From the NCBI RefSeq assembly GCF_039926425.1, contig NZ_JBDSWZ010000074.1, positions 1-44,737 of the forward strand: 44,737 bases of DNA, written 5' to 3'. Of the stretch, positions 7,326 to 16,626 are shown piece after piece. The stretch comes from Dokdonella_A sp039926425 (GTDB taxonomy: Bacteria > Pseudomonadota > Gammaproteobacteria > Xanthomonadales > Rhodanobacteraceae). Each line of letters starts with the position of its first letter. The stretch's first letter is position 1. A program made the position numbers and the translations under genes. The notes beneath the pieces are model-generated. The model had not been told where the DNA came from. It saw nothing but the letters and a program-made list of their open reading frames with translations, and did not search any database.

Positions 7326-9503
7326 TCACGCCAAATCGAAGCGATCCAGACTCATCACCTTGTCCCACGCCTCGACGAAGTCCTTCACGAACGGCTCCTG
7401 GCCGTCGCTCGATGCATAGACTTCAGCGAGTGCGCGCAACTGCGAGTTGGAACCGAAGACGAGATCGGCGATCGTCGCTGTCCACTTCAGATCGCCACTG
7501 GTGCGATCGCGGCCTTCGAACACCGTGCCGTCGGCGGCGGACTTCTGCCACGCCGTGCGCATGTCGAGCAGGTTGACGAAGAAATCCGTGCTCAATGTTC
7601 CGGGACGCTTGGTGAACACACCGTGCTGCGCGTGTCCGGCATTCGCATCGAGGGCACGCAGGCCGCCGACCAGCACCGTCATCTCCGGCGCAGTCAGCTT
7701 CAGCAGGTTCGCCTTGTCGATCAGCAGTTCGACGACGGCGTCTTCGAATCCCTTGCGGACATGATTGCGGAATCCGTCCGCGGCTGGCTCGAGCACTGCG
7801 AACGAATCGACGTCGGTCTGCTCGAGCGTTGCGTCCATGCGGCCTGGCGTGAACGGCACGGTGACGTCGTAGCCGGCCTTCTTCGCAGCGGCTTCGACCG
7901 CGGCACAGCCGCCGAGAACAATCAGGTCGGCGAGTGAAACCTTCTTCCCGGACGAGGCCGAATCGTTGAACGACTTCTGGATCCCTTCGAGGATCGTGAG
8001 GATCTTCGACAATTCTGCAGGCTCGTTGACCTCCCAGTCCTTCTGTGGAGCAAGACGGATGCGCGCGCCGTTCGCACCACCGCGTGCGTCGCTGCCACGG
8101 AACGTCGACGCCGACGCCCACGCGGTGGTGACCAATTGGGAGGTGGAAAGTCCCAATGCGAGGAGCTGCGTCTTCAACGCGCCAATGTCCTGCGCGTCGA
8201 TCAGCGGATGATCCACCGCCGGAATCGGGTCCTGCCAGATCAGGTGTTCCTGGGGCACCAACGGGCCGAGGTAGCGATTGATCGGGCCCATGTCACGATG
8301 GGTCAGCTTGAACCACGCGCGGGCAAACGCGTCGGCGAGTTCCGCAGGGTTCGCCATGAAGCGACGCGAGATCTTCTCGTAGACGGGGTCGATGCGCAGT
8401 GCAAGATCTGCCGTCGTCATCATCGGTGCATGGCGAACATTCGGATCATGCGCATCCGGTACCGTGCCCGCGCCGGTGTCGCCCTTCGGCTTCCATTGAT
8501 GCGCACCCGCGGGACTCTTCGTCAGCTCCCACTCGTAACCAAACAGCGTTTCGAAATAGCCGTTGTCCCACGTCGTCGGATGCGGAGTCCACGCGCCTTC
8601 AAGACCACTGGTGATGGCATGCAGCCCGTGTCCGTTGCCGAAGCTGTTCTTCCAGCCAAGGCCCAGTTCCTCGATGTTCGCGCCTTCCGGTTCCACGCCG
8701 ACCTGGCTTGCGTCGCCAGCTCCGTGACACTTGCCGAACGTGTGTCCTCCGGCGACCAGTGCGACAGTCTCCTCATCGTTCATCGCCATGCGCGCAAAGG
8801 TTTCGCGGATGTCACGCGCGGATCCGAGTGGATCCGGCTTGCCGTTCGGGCCTTCCGGGTTCACGTAGATCAGCCCCATCTGCACCGCCGCGAGATGGGT
8901 GGCAAGCTCGCGGTCGCCGCTGTAGCGCTCGTCGCCAAGCCAGGTCGACTCCGCACCCCAATCGATGTTCTGCGGCTCCCAGATGTCGCGGCGACCACCG
9001 CCGAAACCGAACGTCTTGAATCCCATCGACTCCAGCGCGACGTTGCCCGCGAGGATCATCAAATCCGCCCACGACAACTTGCGACCGTATTTCTGCTTGA
9101 TCGGCCACAGAAGGCGACGTGCCTTGTCGAGATTGCCATTGTCCGGCCAACTGTTGAGCGGCGCGAAGCGCTGCTCGCCTGCGCTGGCGCCACCGCGTCC
9201 GTCGGAAATCCGGTAGGTGCCTGCGCTGTGCCAAGCCATGCGAATGAACAGCGGTCCGTAGTGGCCATAGTCGGCCGGCCACCAGTCCTGCGAGTCCGTC
9301 ATCAGTCCATGCAGGTCCTTCACCACCGCATCAAGATCGAGCGTCTTGAACTCCGAGGCGTAGTCGAAATCCTCAACCATCGGGTCGGACAGCGACGAAT
9401 GCTGGTGCAACAGACCCAGGTTCAACTGGTTGGGCCACCACTGCACATTGGTCTGCGCTCTGCGCGCGCCGCCCGACATCGGGCACTTCGAATCGACTGA
9501 CAT
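7326..9503 (-). CDS. katG: catalase-peroxidase KatG
   Basis: This bifunctional haem catalase-peroxidase removes hydrogen peroxide in the cytoplasm. At 725 residues it is full length, with two peroxidase-like domains. Using the start below, the distal residues are Arg88, Trp91 and His92 in RMAWHSAGTYR, and the proximal haem ligand is His254 in AGGHTFGKCHG. The covalent adduct residues Trp91, Tyr213 (LIYVNPEGPNG) and Met239 are all present, with the same spacing as Trp107-Tyr229-Met255 of Mycobacterium KatG. The start is set at ATG 9503 because AGGAGG lies 6 bases before it; an ATG at 9554 in the same frame has no such signal. An OxyR-like site lies 69 bp upstream. It is convergent with the photolyase cluster. 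Confidence 0.97.
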   Translation of the reverse strand: MSVDSKCPMSGGARRAQTNVQWWPNQLNLGLLHQHSSLSDPMVEDFDYASEFKTLDLDAVVKDLHGLMTDSQDWWPADYGHYGPLFIRMAWHSAGTYRISDGRGGASAGEQRFAPLNSWPDNGNLDKARRLLWPIKQKYGRKLSWADLMILAGNVALESMGFKTFGFGGGRRDIWEPQNIDWGAESTWLGDERYSGDRELATHLAAVQMGLIYVNPEGPNGKPDPLGSARDIRETFARMAMNDEETVALVAGGHTFGKCHGAGDASQVGVEPEGANIEELGLGWKNSFGNGHGLHAITSGLEGAWTPHPTTWDNGYFETLFGYEWELTKSPAGAHQWKPKGDTGAGTVPDAHDPNVRHAPMMTTADLALRIDPVYEKISRRFMANPAELADAFARAWFKLTHRDMGPINRYLGPLVPQEHLIWQDPIPAVDHPLIDAQDIGALKTQLLALGLSTSQLVTTAWASASTFRGSDARGGANGARIRLAPQKDWEVNEPAELSKILTILEGIQKSFNDSASSGKKVSLADLIVLGGCAAVEAAAKKAGYDVTVPFTPGRMDATLEQTDVDSFAVLEPAADGFRNHVRKGFEDAVVELLIDKANLLKLTAPEMTVLVGGLRALDANAGHAQHGVFTKRPGTLSTDFFVNLLDMRTAWQKSAADGTVFEGRDRTSGDLKWTATIADLVFGSNSQLRALAEVYASSDGQEPFVKDFVEAWDKVMSLDRFDLA

Positions 9504-9571
9504 GACGTCCTCCTGGGGTTGTTCCGCCTCATTGGCCTGCGCAGCTTGTGCCACGCGCGACGATTGATGAA

Positions 9572-9608
9572 ATCGTTTGTTCTGATGGAAGCCATCGATT
9601 TCACCTAT
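9572..9608 (-). promoter_or_regulatory. candidate OxyR binding site upstream of katG
   Basis: Read on the katG strand, four tetranucleotides ATAG, CGAT, ATCA and CGAT are separated by exactly 7, 7 and 7 bases. The OxyR consensus is ATAG-N7-CTAT-N7-ATAG-N7-CTAT; 12 of the 16 core bases match. The first spacer also has the T and A expected within the consensus. The site ends 69 bp before the katG start, a normal place for OxyR activation. The matching is by eye; the regulator gene is not in this window. Confidence 0.6.
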
Positions 9609-9727
9609 CGCAATGCGACGACGCCGGTTTCCCGTCGAGCGCGCTCATGCGTCGAGATCCGCGGACCGCTGTCGTGGGCACTGGTGCCTGCTTGAATGGA
9701 AAGACCGTCGTCGCCTCGTCGCGCGGA

Positions 9728-10480
9728 TCAGCGCGACTCCCGCACCTCGCCGTCGTCACGCAGGCTGAAAGGCGTGAAGCGGGTGTCGTCATCGTAGACG
9801 TCCACGCCCTCGCGACGCTTGAGGAATCCGATCACCGCGTACGTCACCGGCGTCAGAAGCACTTCGACCAGCACCTTCATGGTCCAGTTGAATGCGATGA
9901 CCTTGAGCAGCGTCTCGCCTTCCCAGATTCCGGCAAACGCGATCGGATAGAACGTGATGCTGTCGAGGCCCTGGCCGACGACGGTCGAACCGATCGTGCG
10001 CGTCCACAGCATCCGGCCTCTGGTCCACACCTTCATCTTCGCCATCACGTAGGAATTGGCGAAGTCGCCGATCCAGTACGCGACCATCGACGCGGCGACG
10101 ATGCGCCAGGTACCGCCGAACACGACTTCCAGCGCTGGTTGCAACGCGACGTTGAAGGGCTCGCCGGGACTGGGCGGCATCACGAGGATGACCCACGTCA
10201 TGAACGCGGCGAACAGAAGCCCGCCAAATCCGGCCCAGATCGCGCGGCGCGCTCGCGCATACCCGTACACCTCGGTCAGCACGTCGCCGAAGATGTAACT
10301 GATCGGAAAGAAGAGGTTTCCGGCACCGAAGCTCAATGCGCCGAGCAGCGGCAGCGTGATGATGCAGACCTTGGCGGGACCAATCAGATTGGAACACAGA
10401 AGCACCGCGACCATCCCGCCGACCAGCAGGTCGTAGTAACGGAAGCCGGCGGCGCGCGGCGGCGTGACTGCAGCATTCAT
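9728..10480 (-). CDS. yhhQ: queuosine precursor transporter, YhhQ/VUT family
   Basis: This 250-residue inner-membrane protein belongs to the vitamin-uptake-transporter-like family that imports queuosine precursors (preQ0/preQ1 in E. coli YhhQ). About six hydrophobic segments are visible. Family-typical stretches are SYIFGDVLTEVYGYARARR, WIGDFANSYVMAKMKVWT, WTRTIGSTVVGQGLDS and FNWTMKVLVEVLLTPVTY. ATG 10480 is chosen because AAGGGG lies about 8 bases upstream and the MNAAVTPPRAAGFRYYDLL start fits relatives; the open frame continues to 10555 without homology. It is divergent from the DUF255 gene and tandem with, but 224 bp upstream of, katG. I looked for a preQ1 riboswitch in front of it and saw none. 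Confidence 0.9.
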   Translation of the reverse strand: MNAAVTPPRAAGFRYYDLLVGGMVAVLLCSNLIGPAKVCIITLPLLGALSFGAGNLFFPISYIFGDVLTEVYGYARARRAIWAGFGGLLFAAFMTWVILVMPPSPGEPFNVALQPALEVVFGGTWRIVAASMVAYWIGDFANSYVMAKMKVWTRGRMLWTRTIGSTVVGQGLDSITFYPIAFAGIWEGETLLKVIAFNWTMKVLVEVLLTPVTYAVIGFLKRREGVDVYDDDTRFTPFSLRDDGEVRESR

Positions 10481-10620
10481 CGAAAATCCCCTTCGGCAAC
10501 GGTGCGATGGTACCGGTTGGGCGTGCCTGCGCGCGCACGATCGACTCGCGTGCATCGCATCCGGACTCCCGGTTGCCGCGTAGTGGTCGATGGATCTCCC
10601 ATCACTCCCCGGCCGTGTCC

Positions 10621-12411
10621 ATGCGCATCCCGATCACCCACCTTCTCGCAGTCGCCATGTCGTCGTGCGTCGCATGGACGTCGATGGCGGTCGCTTCCCC
10701 GGTCACGTCTCCAGCCGATGCATTTGCGCAGGCGAAGCGCGAACACCGCTTCGTGATCCTCGACCTCGAAGCCGTCTGGTGCCACTGGTGTCACGTGATG
10801 GACCGCGACACCTACGGCAACGAGAAAGAGCAGCAGGCCATCGGAAACCATTTCGTGCTGCTCAAACTCGACCAGGACGCGAACCCGGATTTTGCCGCGC
10901 GCTATGGCGACTGGGGCTGGCCCGCGACCATCGTGTTCGCCGAAGACGGCAGCGAGATCGTCAAGCGTCGTGGGTTCATCGAACCGCAGCGGTTCGTCGC
11001 GCTGCTCGACGCAATCGTGGCTGATCCGTCGCCCGGCCCGTCGGTCGTCGATGCCGCAGCTATCGTCGCTCAGGACACGGCGGCTCTTGACGCGGCAAGC
11101 CGCACGCGGCGGATGTCGGACGTCCACGCCTTGTTCGACAAGCCGCACGCGGGCTGGGGCGACGGACAGCGCTACCTCGATGTCGCGTCGATCGAATGGA
11201 CGCTCGAAGACGCCCACGGGCGCGACAACGGCGCCGAATCGATGGCGCGGCAAACGCTCGATGCGAACCTGCACCTGATCGATCCGGTGTGGGGCGGCGT
11301 CTACCAGTATTCGATTGGACCAGGATGGCACGATCCGCACTTCGAGAAGATCATGTCATTCCAGGCCGACGACCTGCGCCTTTACGCGCTCGCGTATGCG
11401 AGGTGGAAGGATCCGCGCTATCTGGACGCGGCGCACGCAATCGAGCGATACCTGACGACGTTCCTGATTTCTCCACAGGGCGCCTTCTACGTGAGCCAGG
11501 ATGCCGACCTCAGCGCCACCGTCGACGGACATGCGTACTTCGCGCTCGACGACTCCGGGCGGCGGGCTCTCGGCATGCCACGCATCGACACGCACGTCTA
11601 CACGCGCGAAAACGCGTGGGCGATCGCGGCCCTGTGCCAGGTGCACGACAGTCTCGGCGACTCGTACGCACTGGAGGTTGCGAGACGTGCAACCCGATGG
11701 ATCCTCGATCACCGTCGCATCGCGGGCGGTGGATTCCGCCACGACGAGCGCGACGTGGCGGGCCCCTATCTCGCCGACAACGTCGCAATGGCCGGCGCGC
11801 TTCTCGCGCTCTACCGATCGACGGGCGAGAGGGAATGGCTGACACACGCGGAAGCGACACTCGGCTTCATCGAGGCACGGCTGCATTCACCCGACGCCGG
11901 GTACCTCAGTAGCCCGCTGGCGAAAAACGCAGTGGGCGCACTTGCCCAGCCGCTGCGCCAGCAGGACGAGAACATCGAACTGGCCCGTGTCGCGAATCTC
12001 GCCTGGCGCTCGACGGCCAACCCGCGCGATCGTCGCACCAGTGAACACGCCGCTCGCTTTGCGTTCGCCTGGGGCGAAGCAAACCCGCAGCGATACCAGC
12101 CGTCCCTGCTGCTGCTCGACCGCGAACGCGCAAGCGAACCTTTGCACGTCGCAGTCGTTGGAGCACGCGACAATGCAACCGTCGCTGCGATGCATGCGGC
12201 TGCCCTCGCCTACCCGGCACTGTACCGTCGCATCGATCTGTGGGATCCGCGCGAAGGACCGTTACCCAATCCGGATGTCGTCTACCCCAGGCTTTCACGA
12301 CCCGCCGCGTTCGTCTGCACCGGCAACGCGTGTTCGCCGCCGGTGTATGCAGCGACCGACATCGCCGTCGCGGTGGACAGGATCTCGGAGATCACCAGCA
12401 CGCCGCGTTGA
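10621..12411 (+). CDS. exported thioredoxin-fold DUF255 protein
   Basis: This 596-residue protein has an N-terminal signal-peptide-like segment (MRIPITHLLAVAMSSCVAWTSMAVAS) and then a DUF255 thioredoxin-like domain with WCHWCHVM (Cys54, Cys57). A long helical region follows, with WGGVYQYSIGPGWHDPHFEKIM and YVSQDADLSATVDGHAYF resembling the six-hairpin glycosidase-like half of the YyaL/SSP411 family. Most DUF255 proteins are cytoplasmic, so an export signal is noteworthy; the CxxC would then act in the periplasm. The start is ATG 10621, where the signal peptide begins; the open frame reaches back to 10507. The family's function is not settled, and redox or sugar-related roles are only suggested. 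The gluzincin gene follows 60 bp downstream. Confidence 0.85.
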   Translation: MRIPITHLLAVAMSSCVAWTSMAVASPVTSPADAFAQAKREHRFVILDLEAVWCHWCHVMDRDTYGNEKEQQAIGNHFVLLKLDQDANPDFAARYGDWGWPATIVFAEDGSEIVKRRGFIEPQRFVALLDAIVADPSPGPSVVDAAAIVAQDTAALDAASRTRRMSDVHALFDKPHAGWGDGQRYLDVASIEWTLEDAHGRDNGAESMARQTLDANLHLIDPVWGGVYQYSIGPGWHDPHFEKIMSFQADDLRLYALAYARWKDPRYLDAAHAIERYLTTFLISPQGAFYVSQDADLSATVDGHAYFALDDSGRRALGMPRIDTHVYTRENAWAIAALCQVHDSLGDSYALEVARRATRWILDHRRIAGGGFRHDERDVAGPYLADNVAMAGALLALYRSTGEREWLTHAEATLGFIEARLHSPDAGYLSSPLAKNAVGALAQPLRQQDENIELARVANLAWRSTANPRDRRTSEHAARFAFAWGEANPQRYQPSLLLLDRERASEPLHVAVVGARDNATVAAMHAAALAYPALYRRIDLWDPREGPLPNPDVVYPRLSRPAAFVCTGNACSPPVYAATDIAVAVDRISEITSTPR

Positions 12412-12471
12412 CGTGCGGAACCGATGCGCGCAAACCGTGGTCGTACATCAATCGCCCGCATCGGACAATCG

Positions 12472-13470
12472 ATGAACAGCAGAGCATTTTCCACGTCGAT
12501 GTGCGCGTTGCTGGCCGGTGCGGCGGTTGGGTCGGCGGATGTGGCCGCTGCCATGCCACAGACCATGCCGACCGCGGATGGCGCCCAGCCGCTCGGCGAG
12601 TGCGTTGCCGGTCAACCCATCCACTTCGGAACATCGATCATCGAGTTGTCCTTCGACCGCGACGCATTCTCGGTGGGCGTTCCGGCAATCTGCGAATGGA
12701 CGGTGCAGGCCGCGACGGCCGTCGCCCATTACTTTGGGCGATATCCGGTCGCGCACGTGCACATCGTGCTCGAAGCGATCGCAGGCACCGGCGTGCGAGG
12801 CGGCACGACCTGGCCCGATCGGGACACCGGTGACCGACCCTACAGCGAGATTCGCCTCGGTCGCGACGCGACGCGCAGCGACCTGCAACACGACTGGATG
12901 ATGACGCACGAGATGGTGCATCTGGCTGTGCCCAGCGTTCCGCGCGACAGCCATTGGCTGGAAGAAGGAATCGCAACCTATGTCGAGCCGATCGCGCGCG
13001 CGCAGTTGGGGCAACTGTCGGTCGACCAGGTCTGGTCGGACATGCTGCATGGAATGCCGAAAGGCTTGCCCGCAGACGGCGATCGCGGACTCGACCGCAC
13101 GCCGACGTGGGGCCGCACCTACTGGGGAGGCGCGTTGTTCTGCCTGCTGGCCGATGTGGAACTCCGTCGCGCCAGCGGCAACCAAAGCGGCTTGCGCGAT
13201 GCGCTGCGTGGTGTCATCGCAGCGGGCGGACAGATCGAACACGATTGGTCCGTGACCAGGGTGATGAATACGGGAGATCGCGCTGCTGGCGACCACCGCG
13301 TGCTGGAGACGCTTTACGCTCGGATGGCCGATACGGCAATGCCGATCGATCTCGATGAACTCTGGCGCCGGCTTGGCGTGATCGCGGTTGGCAACAGTGT
13401 GCGCTTCGATGACACCGCGCCGGACGCGGCGATCAGACTGGCGATCACCGCGTCGTCGCACGTGCAATGA
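12472..13470 (+). CDS. secreted gluzincin-type metallopeptidase (MA clan, HEMVH)
   Basis: This 332-residue protein has a signal peptide (hydrophobic residues 10-27, cleavage near AAA-MP). The zinc motif MTHEMVHLAV provides His146, Glu147 and His150, and HWLEEGIATYVE about 15 residues later provides the third, Glu, ligand (near Glu165). This is the gluzincin pattern of MA-clan peptidases such as M1-like proteins. I do not recognise a named family. The N-terminal part (residues 40-110) looks beta-rich and could be a prodomain-like module. The start is ATG 12472 because the hydrophobic signal begins there. It probably degrades periplasmic or extracellular peptides. It is flanked by other exported proteins and may be cotranscribed with the DUF255 gene. 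Confidence 0.75.
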   Translation: MNSRAFSTSMCALLAGAAVGSADVAAAMPQTMPTADGAQPLGECVAGQPIHFGTSIIELSFDRDAFSVGVPAICEWTVQAATAVAHYFGRYPVAHVHIVLEAIAGTGVRGGTTWPDRDTGDRPYSEIRLGRDATRSDLQHDWMMTHEMVHLAVPSVPRDSHWLEEGIATYVEPIARAQLGQLSVDQVWSDMLHGMPKGLPADGDRGLDRTPTWGRTYWGGALFCLLADVELRRASGNQSGLRDALRGVIAAGGQIEHDWSVTRVMNTGDRAAGDHRVLETLYARMADTAMPIDLDELWRRLGVIAVGNSVRFDDTAPDAAIRLAITASSHVQ

Positions 13471-13597
13471 CGCTCGCATCCTGAACAACGCTCCGGGAAT
13501 GGGACGAGTTTGTTGGTGCGGACGAACAATCCGCACCGTCGTGTCGGCCCGCACTGCGAAGTCGTACCATCACCGATCGTCCACACGAACCCTTGCC

Positions 13598-16462
13598 ATG
13601 CCGACATCGAACTGCCTTCCCCTGCTCATCCGCGTGTCCGGCACCCTCGCTGTGTTGATGGCGTTGGCACTGCCGCCTCTTTCCCACGCCGCGAGTGCGC
13701 CAACACGAATGATTGTCCGTCCGGTCGACGACGGCGATCGCGTGATCCTCGCGGAAACACGCGCGCGCTGGGCCGCTGATGCGAGCGATTCGGGGGCCGT
13801 CCCCGCGGCGCTTCCGATGACCCGGATGGCGTTGTCGCTGCTGCGCCCCGAAGCGCGTCAACGTGCGTTCGAGCAGCTGCTTCGCGATCAGCAGGATCCG
13901 CAATCGCCTCACTTTCAGCACTGGTTGACCGCCACCGAGATCGGCGAACGCTTCGGTCCCGCGCAAGAGGACATCGACACACTTTCCAGTTGGCTGACCA
14001 CGCATGGCTTCACGGTCGGTGATGTCAATGCGAGTCGCACGCGCATCCGTTTCAGCGGAACCGCGGCAACGGTCGCCGACGCGTTCCAGGCGCCGTTGCA
14101 CTATCTGCAAAAAGGCGCCGAGAAACGCATTTCATCGATCGAAGACCCATCGATTCCCGCGGCACTCTCGACAGTGGTTCGCACGATCACCGGTCTCGGT
14201 CGCCCCTCGTTCCGTCCGCTGCAGCGAATCAGCGCACCGAAGGCCGCGTTGACCGGACCATCGTCGCCGCGACCGGCGTTGACCGACTGCCGCAGCACAC
14301 CGTGCGAAAACTTCCTTTTCCCGGCCGACTTCGCGACGATCTACGGTGCGAATGCCGTGCCGACCATGACAGGAACAGGACAGAGCATCGCCATCGTGGC
14401 GCGCACCCGCGTGTATGAACCGGACATCGCCAACTTCCGAACGCTGAGCGGTCTTGGCGCAAGTGTGCCGACGGTGATCATTCCCCCGGGCAGCGCGGAT
14501 CCGGGGGCTCCGGCCTCGACGTGCAGTGCGACGGGAACACCGAGTTGTTCCAATCCGGACGACGCCCTCTCCGATCAATCGGAAGCGACCCTCGATGTCG
14601 AGCGCGCCGGCGGAACGGCTCCTGGAGCCGCAATCAAGCTCATCGTCGCCGATGACAGCCCCACCGCGAGCGGAATCCAGGACGCGATCGAATACGTCAT
14701 CGACACCACGCCTCCGCCCGCGAACATTCTCAGCATCAGTTATCTCGGATGTGAATCCGACAACGGTGCAGCAGTGGTGCATTACCTCGACGACCTGTTT
14801 GCGCAGGCGGCAGCGGAAGGGATCTCGGTGTTCGTGGCATCGGGCGACGCAGGCGCCGCGGGCTGCGCCGATCATCTCGCAGCGCCCCCTGCCGTGCAGA
14901 CCGCCGGAACGAATGCGCTGTGTTCGTCGGGCCACGTGACCTGCGTCGGCGGAACGCAATTTGCCGACACGGCGCAACCAGCGTTGTGGTGGTCGCAGAC
15001 TTCAGACGCGAATTACGGGTCGGCGATCGGCTACATTCCGGAAGGCGCCTGGAACGAGCCTCTCGACGCCAGCGGCGTGGCCCAGCTTGGCGGTACCGGC
15101 GGCGGCGTCAGCCTCTACATCGCAAAACCGGCGTGGCAAGTAGGCCCCGGTGTTCCGGGGAACGCCGGACGCTACACGCCGGATGTCTCGTTTTCCGCCG
15201 CGGCGCACGATGGATATTTCGTCTGTTTCGCTGCAGGCAACGGGTCGTGCGCAGTGTCCGGAGGCGGTTTCAATTTTCTCGTGTCAGCCGGCACTTCTGC
15301 GAGCGCCCCGAGCATGGCGGGCATTGCAGCGCGACTGAACCAGAAGGTCGGTAGCCCTCAGGGCAATCTCAATCCACGCCTGTATGCACTGGCAGCCAAT
15401 CCCGCCAATCGCGTCTTCCACGATGCAACTCCTGCGAGCAGCGGCGTCACGGAATGTTCGCTGGCGATTCCGAGCCTGTGCAACAACAGCACGGCTGGCC
15501 CGACCGGACTGGCCGGAGGGTTGCAGGGTTTTTCGCTCGATACCGGGTTCGACCTGGCAACGGGTCTCGGATCGATCCACATCGGCAACCTGCTCGCACA
15601 GTGGAGCGTGCCGCAATCAGTCGCCGTCAATCTGGTCCAGCGAGGTCTCAGCGGAACGTGGGCGAATCCGGAAACGGACGGCCAGGGATTCGTGATGGAG
15701 GTCTCCCCCGAGGCTGCCGGCGCGGGTTCCGCACTGGTGTTCTCCGGTTGGTACACGTATGACCTCACCGCGCCTGGCGGACAGCGCTGGTACACCACTC
15801 AGGGCTACGTCGGCAGCGGCGCTTCGGCCTCTCTTCCGATCTACGAAACGGTCGGTGGTCTGTTCAACAGTGCACAGGCCACCTCGACCGTGCCCGTCGG
15901 TGCAATGACGATGCGGTTCAGCGATTGCGCGCACGGCACGCTCGACTACCACTTCGACAATCTCAGTCGACCCGATGCGACCATTCCCATCGTGCGCTTG
16001 CTGCCGAATGTGACGTGCTCGCCCTCCGGTGGCGTTTCACACACGGCAGACAACTACCTGCTTGGCGGGACGTGGGCCGACACGCGCAACAGCGGGCAAG
16101 GGCTGGTCTTCGACATTGGTCCGTCGGGTGCGCAAAACCTGCTGTTCGCAGGCTGGTACACGTATCTGCACGACGGCTCACCGACGGATCGCGCTGCCGG
16201 CCAGCACTGGTACACGCTGCAGGCGGCGGCGTCGCCCAGCGCGTCCACCTGGAACGATGTCGGCATCTACCAAACGACGGGCGGGGTATTCGATCGGCCC
16301 GCGGCCACCACGACGCTCCCTGTTGGAACAACGCGAATCGATTTCCATAGCTGCAGCAGCGCGACGATGAGCTACACGTTCACTGCCGGGGAGAACACGG
16401 GACTGAGCGGAACGCTGGAGCTCTCGCGCATCACCCCGGTACCGACCGGCTGCCGTCTTTAG
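13598..16462 (+). CDS. secreted S53 (sedolisin/kumamolisin) serine-carboxyl peptidase
   Basis: This 954-residue exported endopeptidase has a signal peptide (residues 1-31), a pro-kumamolisin activation domain (about 35-205; PHFQHWLTATEIGERFGP is typical) and a peptidase domain (about 235-620). The catalytic pair Glu329 and Asp333 lies in SEATLDVE, the oxyanion Asp417 in VASGDAGAAG and the nucleophile Ser567 in SAGTSASAPSMAG. DTGFDLATGLG near the end of the domain is the usual calcium-site segment. Two related C-terminal modules of about 125 residues follow. Cysteines in the catalytic region and modules suggest disulfides and an extracellular product. S53 enzymes usually work at acid pH; activity here is inferred. 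ATG 13598 has no clear Shine-Dalgarno sequence but starts the signal peptide. Confidence 0.93.
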   Translation: MPTSNCLPLLIRVSGTLAVLMALALPPLSHAASAPTRMIVRPVDDGDRVILAETRARWAADASDSGAVPAALPMTRMALSLLRPEARQRAFEQLLRDQQDPQSPHFQHWLTATEIGERFGPAQEDIDTLSSWLTTHGFTVGDVNASRTRIRFSGTAATVADAFQAPLHYLQKGAEKRISSIEDPSIPAALSTVVRTITGLGRPSFRPLQRISAPKAALTGPSSPRPALTDCRSTPCENFLFPADFATIYGANAVPTMTGTGQSIAIVARTRVYEPDIANFRTLSGLGASVPTVIIPPGSADPGAPASTCSATGTPSCSNPDDALSDQSEATLDVERAGGTAPGAAIKLIVADDSPTASGIQDAIEYVIDTTPPPANILSISYLGCESDNGAAVVHYLDDLFAQAAAEGISVFVASGDAGAAGCADHLAAPPAVQTAGTNALCSSGHVTCVGGTQFADTAQPALWWSQTSDANYGSAIGYIPEGAWNEPLDASGVAQLGGTGGGVSLYIAKPAWQVGPGVPGNAGRYTPDVSFSAAAHDGYFVCFAAGNGSCAVSGGGFNFLVSAGTSASAPSMAGIAARLNQKVGSPQGNLNPRLYALAANPANRVFHDATPASSGVTECSLAIPSLCNNSTAGPTGLAGGLQGFSLDTGFDLATGLGSIHIGNLLAQWSVPQSVAVNLVQRGLSGTWANPETDGQGFVMEVSPEAAGAGSALVFSGWYTYDLTAPGGQRWYTTQGYVGSGASASLPIYETVGGLFNSAQATSTVPVGAMTMRFSDCAHGTLDYHFDNLSRPDATIPIVRLLPNVTCSPSGGVSHTADNYLLGGTWADTRNSGQGLVFDIGPSGAQNLLFAGWYTYLHDGSPTDRAAGQHWYTLQAAASPSASTWNDVGIYQTTGGVFDRPAATTTLPVGTTRIDFHSCSSATMSYTFTAGENTGLSGTLELSRITPVPTGCRL
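15650..16459 (+). repeat. tandem duplicated C-terminal module of the S53 peptidase
   Basis: Two protein repeats, at about 15650-16018 and 16064-16459, share an ordered set of motifs. These are GTWA, GQG, a hydrophobic strand then GWYTY, Q-W/HWYT-Q, IY-T-GG-F, T-PVG, a Cys after F-S/HSC, and a closing Leu-Arg/Ser-Arg then Cys. The similarity is visible only at protein level; the DNA is diverged, so the duplication is old. A beta-rich cell-surface or substrate-binding module is a likely role. Confidence 0.7.
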
Positions 16463-16626
16463 GAACCCGTTGGCCGACACTGCGCCTGCTTGAGCGGCAC
16501 CGGCCATTTCGCAGCACCGGCGTCGACGATCGGGGCGGGCGCGAGACGGCAACGTCGCGCAATCGTAGAATGCCGGCATGGACGGCCAACGGGTCGCCCG
16601 CACCCCGCAGAACGCCAGGAATTCCC

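Noticed and set aside
8136..9500. 454-codon plus-strand frame opposite katG
   Set aside because: The composition is antisense-like with no family motif, and katG on the other strand is unmistakable.
10481..10620. preQ1 riboswitch ahead of the queuosine-precursor transporter
   Set aside because: I could not find the short C-rich loop and A-rich tail that define preQ1 aptamers.
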